A stretch of 14,643 bases of DNA from CAYOFK01 sp964403185 (GTDB lineage Bacteria; Bacteroidota; Bacteroidia; Bacteroidales; VadinHA17): positions 1 to 14,643 of the forward strand of contig CAYOFK010000070.1 of NCBI GenBank assembly GCA_964403185.1, read 5' to 3'. The stretch's first letter is position 1. The number at the start of each line of letters is the position of its first letter. Positions 6,853 to 14,643 of this stretch are shown here, piece by piece. Both the position numbers and the translations under genes were made by a program. The notes under the pieces are model-generated. The model was given only the letters and a program-made list of their open reading frames with translations, had not been told where the DNA came from and did no database searches.

Positions 6853-8064
6853 GTGAAAGACCGCAGACTCCTGATGATACCGGGTCCCGTTGAATTTGAA
6901 CCTTCTGTTCTGCAAGCAATGGGGGCGCCAACCAACAGCCATGTAGCGCCTGATTTTATCGAAACATTCGGACATGCACTGGAATGCATGCGTGAGGTTT
7001 GGCTTTGTCCGTCAGGTCAACCATTTATTATAGCCGGTTCCGGAACCCTTGCCATGGACATGGCAGGCTGCAATCTGATTGAACCGGGAGATAAAGCCCT
7101 GGTGATCTCAACCGGATATTTCGGCACCCGCTACGCCGGGTTGCTTAAGCGTTACGGAGCGGAAGTGACTCTTCTGGAAGCACCCATTGGCAATCTTGTA
7201 CACGAGGAGGAAATTGAACGGAAATTGAAGTCAGATGATTATAAACTACTGACCTTTACACATGTGGATACCTCCACCGCCGTAAGAGTGGACCCGCAAC
7301 TCATGGCCGGACTTGGAAAAAAATACGGTGTACTTACCGTATTGGATGGTGTTTGTTCAGTGGCAGGGGAGGAGATCAGACAGGAAGACTGGGATATTGA
7401 CGTGGTACTTACGGCCTCACAGAAAGCCATCGGTGTGCCGCCCGGACTGGCACTCCTTGTTGCTTCAAGAAAAGCAATGGATGCATGGAAAAACAGGAAA
7501 ACACCTGTCATGAACTATTATGCCGACTGGAACAACTGGCTGCCAATCATGGAGGCCTATGAAGCCCGGAAACCTTCCTACTTCGGAACCCCTGCTGTAA
7601 ACCTGATTGAAGCCCTGGATATCAGCCTCAAAAATATTCTCAGGGAAGGCATGGAACAACGGTTTGCCAGACATGAACGTACAGGAAATGCTGTCAGGGC
7701 CGGACTCAAAGCTTTGGGGCTGGATCAGGTCCCCCGATCCGGCGAAAATGCAGCAAACACCCTGTCCGCGCCAAAATATCCCTTAAATATCTCAGGTTCC
7801 GAATTGCTGCCTGCCATCTCAAAAGCCGGAGTCATACTGGCAGGCGGGTTGCACCCGGATAATAAAAATGAATACTTCAGAATCGGACATATGGGCGCCG
7901 TTTCTCAAAATGATATCCTGGCAACCCTGGGCGCCATTGAATCCGGACTGAAGGCGTGCGGATATGACTTTATGAGTGGATCGGGTATGCAGGCGGCGGT
8001 CCAGATCCTTACCAATTATTCTGTGAACCATGCATCTGATTCATTTTATAATGACAATGCGTAG
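6853..8064 (+). CDS. Class V aminotransferase, alanine/serine-glyoxylate aminotransferase type
   Basis: A 403-residue PLP enzyme starting at GTG. An in-frame stop at 6823 and no upstream ATG support this start, and the PGP motif (10-12) then falls at the usual distance from the N-terminus. Seen: the phosphate-binding AGSGTLA turn (61-67), D165 that pairs with the PLP ring nitrogen, Schiff-base Lys K191 in TASQKAIGVPPG, and R343 in FRIGHMG for the substrate carboxylate. By family it moves an amino group between an amino acid (alanine, serine or another) and glyoxylate or pyruvate in the cytoplasm. The donor is not decidable here; relatives include serine-pyruvate and ureidoglycine-glyoxylate aminotransferases. 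About 30 residues follow the normal end of the fold (after GLKACGY, 365-371). The last 24 bp overlap the convergent giant gene. An AGGAG at 6824-6828 is too far upstream to act as its ribosome binding site. Confidence 0.92.
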   Translation: MKDRRLLMIPGPVEFEPSVLQAMGAPTNSHVAPDFIETFGHALECMREVWLCPSGQPFIIAGSGTLAMDMAGCNLIEPGDKALVISTGYFGTRYAGLLKRYGAEVTLLEAPIGNLVHEEEIERKLKSDDYKLLTFTHVDTSTAVRVDPQLMAGLGKKYGVLTVLDGVCSVAGEEIRQEDWDIDVVLTASQKAIGVPPGLALLVASRKAMDAWKNRKTPVMNYYADWNNWLPIMEAYEARKPSYFGTPAVNLIEALDISLKNILREGMEQRFARHERTGNAVRAGLKALGLDQVPRSGENAANTLSAPKYPLNISGSELLPAISKAGVILAGGLHPDNKNEYFRIGHMGAVSQNDILATLGAIESGLKACGYDFMSGSGMQAAVQILTNYSVNHASDSFYNDNA

Positions 8065-11000
8065 CGCATAGCTCTTTTCTGTCCCTGCAACAGTAAGGAC
8101 ATACAACCCTCCCGGTATGTTCCCGAGATCAATTTTGAATGAGCCTTTGCCCTGATGTGGTGACATCCAATCCATCACTGCTTTGCCCTGCATGTCATGC
8201 AAGTATATCCTTTTGATGCCATGTTTGAACAACCCGTCTGATGCCGCAATATACACATGGCTGCTTGCCGGATTGGGGTAAATGACCATTCCTTTCCCGG
8301 ACAGGATATCCTCCAGTCCGGTGGCCAGGATCTGGAAGCTGATCTTTCCGATGTAAACCGTCGACAATATATTGATGGAATCATTTGACTGGTCTATGGT
8401 TAGCAGAGGATTTGCTGCATCCATTGGTATGCCCTGATAATCGACAATAAAGATGTATGATCCATCTTCAAGACCGGTGAATTCAAAATACCCGGCAGTA
8501 TCGGTTACGCTGTAGCCGGCCAATTCACCCGTTCCTGAGTTAACCAGGTAGGCAAATATATTTTCAAGGGCATCACCTGCCTTCGTTGATGTACCGGTTG
8601 ATACGGTGGTGTGTTTTAGTCCTTCTTCCTCCTGAAGATTCCCGTTTATCTGACCATCTCCCGTTCCATCTTCCGGCTTGTTGACCATATGGATATCCTG
8701 TCCTGTCAGATCAGTATTTGCAGTGACAAAGGAGGCTTCTGCAAGGGTCAGGACGTTTCCAAGGTAGGTGGGTAATCCGCCGGGATACAGAACAGAATCG
8801 GGAGTGAATCTGACAGTATAATCTTCCTCAATTAAATCCGTGAAACTGTAATCATTCATTCCGTCAACTATGAGTTGATTCCCGGAATTGGGATCCCCTG
8901 AGGTAAAAAGATACAATGTACCTTTTGTTATATCCACCAAACCATCTTCATCAAAGATCTCCCCGGACAGGCTATATAAATTACTCTCATATGCTGCTCC
9001 GGTCAATGGAATGTTCAGGGTGGGTTCATCCGAATCGTTTGAACTAACCTGCAATGCAGCCCGTTTTGAACCGGCAAATACCGGAGAAAACCATATTGTG
9101 TCATGGCAGCTTTCACCGGCCGTAAGTGTTCCTGAACACCCCGTATTTCTGAATTCATAAATATCTGCTCCTATTATGGAAGTGTTACTGATCACCAGGT
9201 CATTTGTTCCATTATTTGATAAGGTTAAAATAATCATGGAATCTTCTGCCAAGATTGAATTTTGCCCAAAATCAACATTTGTTGGATTAACCTGCAGATC
9301 CCTCCACGAAGAGTTTCCATATAGATACACCTTTAATGGATTGGAATACAGGGAATTCGAATAAATATTAAGGGTGGCCGAAAAATCACCGGTGGTCGCG
9401 GGTATAAAATCAATCTCCATTTCGCATGAATCCCCGGGAAGGATAGTCGTACAGGTATTTCTGAAATCGAATAAACCGGCATTTGTACCTGAAAGTGTAG
9501 TATTCGAGATTGTGAGGTCAAGCTGCCCGCTGTTATATATCTTCATGGTCCTGGTTGCGGTTTGATTAAGGTCCTGGTAACCAAAGTCTAACTGTGCGAA
9601 CTCGGACCTGATCAGCCTCATGCTGGTGTACCCGCTTAAGGCGACTTTCTTATGGGCAGATTCCGGATCATTGGAATAAATGTTGAGGTAGGAGGTATGT
9701 GAACCCGTTTTTGTCGGACTCAGTGATACCTGTACCGAACAACTTTCCCCCTGGCCCAGAACAGTACAATCGTGACCCTCAAGATCAAAATCGGTAGGAT
9801 ACACATTACCAAACAGTTCATACCTCACATTGATATCAGAAATAACCAGATCTGCCGTACCGGAGTTCGTCAGGGTAACGGTTTTGATTTCCCCAGATCC
9901 AATATTCACATATCCGAATAACACAGGATCGGGAGTTACTGATAATTCCGGAACCGGAGTTGTAGCTCGTAATGGTATATCCATGAACATCTGAGATGCA
10001 CCGTTAAAGAAAATGCGCAGATAGGTTTTGACCTTCATGCTTATTTCCGGTGAGAACTCAACGGCAATGGAATCTTCCGTTTCAGGATACAGGATCATAG
10101 TAATGTCCTGAATGGTAAAACCATTGCTTTCCAGAACATGAAGGGAGTCAATAGTGATACGTTTTGACCCCGGGTTGAAAACTTTCAGATATTTAATCGC
10201 ACTTGAATCAACTTTAACCACTCCGAAATCAAGCGAGTCGGGAGTTATGGTAAAGTAGTTAATTGGCGGCCTTTTGGCATATTTAATGACCTCGTTCTGG
10301 TATAGCAAATGGATGTTCCCAAAAACGTCCAGGCCCATATCCAACTCGTTCAGCCAGCCGCCGAAGCCTTCATCAATGGTCTGCTTGATCCATGGGCCGG
10401 CAATATTGGTTGCATAGCGGACCTCGCCTGTCGGGAAGTGGAAGTAGGAAAGGTGTACCACACCGGACGGTTCCACGGCTATCGCATTGGCACCGCTACC
10501 AAAATCACCTTCATCCACCTGTTCATAATGCCATATTCCATCCTTTTTTCCGGCATATTTGATGTTTTCATTATGATCGTCACCGGTGTTTCCCGGATAA
10601 ACCACGTGAGGGTTATTCATGGAATCCAATCCGATGTCCAGGATCATGCCTTCCATTTGACCGCCGGCCCAGTCCGGTTCAATAAATTCTGAAGCAGACC
10701 AGGAATTAATAATTGTATCCTCACTTTTCCGGTAAATAACACCCTGATTGATCCAAAAGTAACTAACATGGGCAAAACCGTCCTTATCAAGGACCATATC
10801 GATATGGTCGTAACCACCCTCAACGAAAACTTCCGGGCGGCTCCATTGGCCTGATTTATAATTCATATACTTGTGGGGACTATGGAAGGCTGCCCCGGGT
10901 GACTGTTGATACAGCATGTGCAAACTGCCCATGTCATTGATGTCCATTGCAATGCTCGAAAAACCTGAATCGGACAGGGCTATAACCTTATTCTTCCATA

Positions 11001-14000
11001 CTCCGGCATCCTGATTGGTTATATAATGGAGCCATCCATCCGGATTGGCCTCCCAGTTCTGCTCAGAGTAACAAATGTGGACATTTCCGTTCTCATCCAA
11101 AAGGATATCGCCGGACTGGATCTCATTAATAGTATCCAGGTATGTATAGTGCCATAATCCCGCCAGGTTCTTATACGTATAGACGGTGCTGTCATCTTCG
11201 GCAAAAAACACATGGACCTTCCCGGATGGTTCCACAAACATGGAGGGCTGATAGCCTTTGCCAATGATCTGACCCACCACCAGTTTGACCATTGTGGATT
11301 CTTTTATTGTGTTGTTCGAGGGATCAGGATCAAATCCGGTGCCTGAAATTTGTGCTTTAAAGTGAAGTTTTGTTATGGTAAATGTTTTCAGGTAAATTTC
11401 AAGGGTTGCCGATGAGTCGTTGGGCAAGGTTCCCAGAGCCCAGGTAAGTGTTAATCCGTTTTTTGTAAGGGTTCCCTGGGTCAGGTTGGTATCTGAAAAT
11501 TCTGTCTCAAAGGGTAATTCGCAAATAACCTTTGCCAGGTCTTCAGTATCAGGCCCTTTATTGGTTGCCGTAAGAATGTATTTTAAGGTTTTTCCAACAC
11601 TGATTGGATCTGTGACTTCAGTGATTTGCAGTGAAAGGTCGGTTCCGGGTGGGCGGTCCCAGATATAAATATCGCCTCCGTCATTTCGACGGTCTTCCCA
11701 CACAATGCGGCCCTTTGAAGTGCGGGGATTGACCTGGTCACTATCGGCAGTACAAATGGGTATCACATCCCCATAAAATTTATTATTGAATTTATAAGCA
11801 TAGATATCCACAGAACCATCTTTATCCTCCTGGTAAACAAGCTGGTCATCAGTAATGTGCGGGTTGGTCTGGTTGCCTGAATACCCCAGTTGAACTTTCT
11901 GGATCCATGTCGAATTCAGGAGGGTGGTCCACATATAGATATCCCAGTTCCCATTACGGTTGTCCTGCCAGAAGATCCTGTAGTTGGAGTGAACATCAAC
12001 GACCGGGTGTGTCTGATCATTCGGATCTATGCAAACCTCAAATTCTTCATCCTGGTAAATTTTATAACCATAAATGTCAGGGTTTCCGTGACGGTGATCT
12101 TCCCAAACAATAATATTACCCGAAACAGATGGGTTGGTTTGTTTTCCTGAAGCTGTACATATTGCTTTTTCCTGCATGGTTTCGAGATCATACATATAAA
12201 TATCCCAATCACCTGAACGCATATCGGCCCAGACAATTTTTGTCCCGTCAATTTCCGGGATAGTCTGGACTCCCGGATCATCGCAGATGCTTTTCAGGAT
12301 TCTTCCAACCACGGAGGGATACAGGGCGTAAATATCGCTGTTCCCATTTCTGGCATCTGCCCAAACAATACTTTTTCCTGACACAACCGGCTTTCCCTGC
12401 CAATTGATGTCAGTGATCAGAGAGTCCTCAGTTTCCGTTTCCAGGTCATAGGAAAATATATCAGCGTTGCCATTCCTGGTATCCTGCCATACCACAAGTT
12501 GGTCATCAATGTCAGGTAGTGACTGGGTGCCTGGCACTGAAATCAGAGGCACCTCTACGAAGGGTGACATGGTTTTAAGTTCTTTAGATAACGTAGCGCT
12601 CGGGTTTCCTGCCTCATCTTCTGCCTTTATCTCATAGAGGTAAACCGTTCCGCCTTCAAGGTCCTCATCAAGTATATTCCGCATATAATACTGGAACGTC
12701 CCGATCAGTTCACTATCCCTGTATACCTGGTACTTAATAACACCCCAGTCATCTTCGGCCTCCGGCCAGTGGAATGCCAGCGAGGTTTCGGTAATGGAAT
12801 CAGTCAGAATTTCAGTTCCCAAAGGCCAGGAGGGAGGATTATCACCGGCGGTAAGTTGGATTAATTGCGGACCATCAACAGTCCATTGATCCGCTTCATC
12901 ACCGGCTTCTACTTTCAGGGTGTATGATGTGGCCGGATCGAGACCGGCAAGTGTATATGTGGTTGTACCGAATACCTCTGCCTCCATTGTTCCGTTAATA
13001 AAGATCCTGTAGGTTAATTCAGGGTCGTGATCATCCGAGGCACCCGACCAGGTTAACGACATTCTTACCCCCTGAACATCCGAAGCGGTAAGTATGCTGC
13101 CGGTCCAGATTGGGGGAGTATCCGAAAGTGTGGTTGCCTGGGTTGAGGGGCCATCAGAGCTCCAGTTGCCGGCTTCATCACCGGCTTCAATTTTAAAGGT
13201 ATAGGGAGTTTCAGGTGACAGACCGGTGATCTGTACCTGGGTCATGTTTTCAATCTCTTTTACAGGTAACCCGTCCTGAAGTATTTTGTAATAAATGGTT
13301 CCTTTTGCATTCGTGGCTGCATCCCAGCTCAAATCAATACGGGTTCCGGTGATGTTGCCGGCGGTCAACGAAGCTCCCGTCCAGGTTGGAGGGTCTGTGT
13401 CATCACAGGGAATATCGGCCACATTGTCAAAAATTTTTACACTGCCGTTAAAATATTTTATGTAATGTCCGTCGGCTTTGGTATACGCTTTACTCATCCC
13501 AACTCCACTGCCCGTTTCATCAGGTGTAATATTTTCTTCACTTGTTTTATAAAAAAAACAGGTGGGATCGCTCACCGCATCTTCCCAGGTCCAGAGAAAA
13601 TAATCCCCACAGGGGCTGAACCTGAAATTCGCACCACCGGTATTTCCGGGAGCTTGTAAAACATATTCATCTGCCGGCTTTTCAAGGTTTTTAACCAGTA
13701 GGGTGTAGGTGTTGGAATTGGAAAGCATGGCATGCACGAAGGTCCGGTCCCTGGTGTCCGGACTGAATCCCCACCCGGCCACACTTTCACCGCTGGGAGA
13801 TCCGACAATGAGAGCCGTAGGGTGATAAACTTCAGTACCTGTTACTGCATCATGAATATAAAGTACAAGGTTTCCCATGTTACCAATGGCGCCATACAAC
13901 AAGTACTTTCCGTGGGGACTGAACCGCAGCCGTGCAGAGGAAACTTCGGAAGAACCCATATTTACCACCTCAACAGCTTGTTCTCCTTCGACAGAAGGAT

Positions 14001-14391
14001 CCGGATCAAGATTATACAGAATATACCAATGTTTATTATGGATGTCGAATCCATGCATGACAAACCGGTCTTCATCAGGACTGAAGCCCCAGCCAATGGC
14101 CGTTGAGGATACGTTAAGAATCGATTTATTATTATGAGAAATGGTGATATTCACCAGATTAGGTGGCATTGCATCCGCAACAACTACCTGGTATTTTCCG
14201 TTTTTGGATTGTGCCTCCATAACGGTTATTCCCTGTTCTATATAGATACTTTTACTTGCCGGAGGTTTATAATCGTCATAGGTATCACAGCCGCACTCAA
14301 CACCCGGATTTTGTCCTTGCAGGGGATAACTTAAACAGAAAATCGTCAATGAGACGAGGATGACCAATGGGCAGGTTCGGATTGTTTTCAT
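8041..14391 (-). CDS. Giant multidomain T9SS-secreted protein with three beta-propellers, FN3, DUF11 and ASH domains
   Basis: A 2116-residue exported protein. Order by residue: signal peptide (1-27). N-terminal propeller with about six WD40/PD40-like repeats (64-322; FSP motifs at 103, 157, 209 and 258). Three fibronectin III domains (about 333-423, 425-515, 518-608). A seven-repeat TolB-like propeller, VWxDxRNGNxDIY (612-913). A DUF11 domain (914-1036). A second seven-repeat propeller with a DxxGxxHxxY pattern (1040-1374). Four ASH/choice-of-anchor-D-like Ig domains (1379-1799), the last three with a Cys pair about ten apart (1542/1551, 1647/1656, 1752/1762). Two prealbumin-like domains (1804-2015). 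A C-terminal T9SS type A sorting domain (2027-2116: YPNPASSHVYI, then GxYVLTV and a basic end). No catalytic site is recognisable; a role in binding or adhesion at the surface is inferred. It is apparently monocistronic, with no Shine-Dalgarno. Confidence 0.93.
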   Translation of the reverse strand: MKTIRTCPLVILVSLTIFCLSYPLQGQNPGVECGCDTYDDYKPPASKSIYIEQGITVMEAQSKNGKYQVVVADAMPPNLVNITISHNNKSILNVSSTAIGWGFSPDEDRFVMHGFDIHNKHWYILYNLDPDPSVEGEQAVEVVNMGSSEVSSARLRFSPHGKYLLYGAIGNMGNLVLYIHDAVTGTEVYHPTALIVGSPSGESVAGWGFSPDTRDRTFVHAMLSNSNTYTLLVKNLEKPADEYVLQAPGNTGGANFRFSPCGDYFLWTWEDAVSDPTCFFYKTSEENITPDETGSGVGMSKAYTKADGHYIKYFNGSVKIFDNVADIPCDDTDPPTWTGASLTAGNITGTRIDLSWDAATNAKGTIYYKILQDGLPVKEIENMTQVQITGLSPETPYTFKIEAGDEAGNWSSDGPSTQATTLSDTPPIWTGSILTASDVQGVRMSLTWSGASDDHDPELTYRIFINGTMEAEVFGTTTYTLAGLDPATSYTLKVEAGDEADQWTVDGPQLIQLTAGDNPPSWPLGTEILTDSITETSLAFHWPEAEDDWGVIKYQVYRDSELIGTFQYYMRNILDEDLEGGTVYLYEIKAEDEAGNPSATLSKELKTMSPFVEVPLISVPGTQSLPDIDDQLVVWQDTRNGNADIFSYDLETETEDSLITDINWQGKPVVSGKSIVWADARNGNSDIYALYPSVVGRILKSICDDPGVQTIPEIDGTKIVWADMRSGDWDIYMYDLETMQEKAICTASGKQTNPSVSGNIIVWEDHRHGNPDIYGYKIYQDEEFEVCIDPNDQTHPVVDVHSNYRIFWQDNRNGNWDIYMWTTLLNSTWIQKVQLGYSGNQTNPHITDDQLVYQEDKDGSVDIYAYKFNNKFYGDVIPICTADSDQVNPRTSKGRIVWEDRRNDGGDIYIWDRPPGTDLSLQITEVTDPISVGKTLKYILTATNKGPDTEDLAKVICELPFETEFSDTNLTQGTLTKNGLTLTWALGTLPNDSSATLEIYLKTFTITKLHFKAQISGTGFDPDPSNNTIKESTMVKLVVGQIIGKGYQPSMFVEPSGKVHVFFAEDDSTVYTYKNLAGLWHYTYLDTINEIQSGDILLDENGNVHICYSEQNWEANPDGWLHYITNQDAGVWKNKVIALSDSGFSSIAMDINDMGSLHMLYQQSPGAAFHSPHKYMNYKSGQWSRPEVFVEGGYDHIDMVLDKDGFAHVSYFWINQGVIYRKSEDTIINSWSASEFIEPDWAGGQMEGMILDIGLDSMNNPHVVYPGNTGDDHNENIKYAGKKDGIWHYEQVDEGDFGSGANAIAVEPSGVVHLSYFHFPTGEVRYATNIAGPWIKQTIDEGFGGWLNELDMGLDVFGNIHLLYQNEVIKYAKRPPINYFTITPDSLDFGVVKVDSSAIKYLKVFNPGSKRITIDSLHVLESNGFTIQDITMILYPETEDSIAVEFSPEISMKVKTYLRIFFNGASQMFMDIPLRATTPVPELSVTPDPVLFGYVNIGSGEIKTVTLTNSGTADLVISDINVRYELFGNVYPTDFDLEGHDCTVLGQGESCSVQVSLSPTKTGSHTSYLNIYSNDPESAHKKVALSGYTSMRLIRSEFAQLDFGYQDLNQTATRTMKIYNSGQLDLTISNTTLSGTNAGLFDFRNTCTTILPGDSCEMEIDFIPATTGDFSATLNIYSNSLYSNPLKVYLYGNSSWRDLQVNPTNVDFGQNSILAEDSMIILTLSNNGTNDLVISNTSIIGADIYEFRNTGCSGTLTAGESCHDTIWFSPVFAGSKRAALQVSSNDSDEPTLNIPLTGAAYESNLYSLSGEIFDEDGLVDITKGTLYLFTSGDPNSGNQLIVDGMNDYSFTDLIEEDYTVRFTPDSVLYPGGLPTYLGNVLTLAEASFVTANTDLTGQDIHMVNKPEDGTGDGQINGNLQEEEGLKHTTVSTGTSTKAGDALENIFAYLVNSGTGELAGYSVTDTAGYFEFTGLEDGSYIFIVDYQGIPMDAANPLLTIDQSNDSINILSTVYIGKISFQILATGLEDILSGKGMVIYPNPASSHVYIAASDGLFKHGIKRIYLHDMQGKAVMDWMSPHQGKGSFKIDLGNIPGGLYVLTVAGTEKSYALRIVIIK

Positions 14392-14588
14392 GGCATTTGG
14401 AGTTATATTCTGATTATCTTTTTGCTGCTGTTTTTGAAAGATTCAATGAATCATCCTGTAGCGTATTATCATGCTATTAAGTTATCTTAAAATGCAGGTG
14501 ATATATATCCCATGAATATGGTATATTGTCTGCCTCGATACTTACTTTATAAAGGAACTTTTAATGGAAAAGCTAATTTGATCGTATC
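14392..14588. other. Upstream region of the giant gene
   Basis: AT-rich DNA with no credible ORF. It should hold the promoter of the minus-strand giant gene, but I find no clear TAnnTTTG on that strand. Two palindromes are present: GATTCA-A-TGAATC (14440-14452) and GATATATATC (14500-14509). Either could bind a dimeric regulator, but this is not supported beyond symmetry. Confidence 0.4.
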
Positions 14589-14643
14589 GGGCTGTCTCAA
14601 AAGGTATTTTCCGTTAAAGAAACAAGTTATCAGGCTTTTTATA
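14589..14643. mobile_element. Possible terminal inverted repeat of an insertion sequence running off the window
   Basis: The run GGGCTGTCTCAAAAGG at 14589-14604 resembles the GGCTGTCTCAAAA ends I associate with DDE-transposase insertion sequences in Bacteroidota. No transposase reading frame is visible in the remaining 40 bases, and the other end would be beyond the window. The call rests on recalled similarity alone and is tentative. Confidence 0.28.

Noticed and set aside
10309..10692. 127-residue plus-strand frame inside the giant gene
   Set aside because: Antisense to the third propeller; the minus-strand product is clearly the coding one.
1..14643. tRNA, rRNA, CRISPR array, phage or defence genes
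   Set aside because: No regularly spaced direct repeats, tRNA-like cloverleaf, rRNA motif or recognisable phage or defence protein was seen on either strand.

Overview
The window looks like a piece of a chromosome from the phylum Bacteroidota, of moderate GC. Three things point there. The 2116-residue protein ends in a type IX secretion (T9SS) type A sorting domain, and that system is confined to this phylum. A match to the Bacteroidota -7 promoter box TAnnTTTG lies before one gene. Several exported proteins have signal peptides ending in Ala-Gln. I cannot name a genus.

Layout. At 2-892 (+) is the 3' part of a beta-lactamase-fold serine hydrolase cut by the window edge. A 341-bp gap follows, holding a 154-bp element with 24-bp inverted ends (918-1071), resembling a REP doublet or MITE. 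On the minus strand, 5254-1233 is a two-gene operon of paralogous secreted M14 zinc carboxypeptidases. The genes are 11 bp apart, each has a strong Shine-Dalgarno, and both carry calcium-loop-like insertions inside the catalytic domain. Upstream (5408-5556) are a near-perfect 29-bp hairpin and a GC-rich 111-bp foldable element, then a small minus-strand Cys-rich ORF (5567-5800). Divergent from that ORF is a short-chain dehydrogenase (5844-6752, +), then a class V aminotransferase of the alanine/serine-glyoxylate type (6853-8064, +). The minus strand of 8041-14391 encodes a giant modular T9SS cargo protein: three beta-propellers, three fibronectin III domains, a DUF11 domain, four ASH-type domains, prealbumin-like domains and the sorting domain. 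Its 3' end overlaps the aminotransferase tail-to-tail by 24 bp. The last 250 bp hold no gene; a sequence resembling an IS terminus starts near 14589.

How they may work together. The two peptidases are clearly co-expressed and probably degrade peptides outside the cytoplasm. The giant protein is probably delivered to the cell surface or medium. The dehydrogenase and aminotransferase are cytoplasmic enzymes with no obvious link to the exported proteins. I see no single multi-gene system such as a defence island, CRISPR array, phage or biosynthetic cluster. The most unusual items are the architecture of the giant protein, the calcium-loop-decorated peptidase pair, the two structured intergenic elements and the small cysteine protein.
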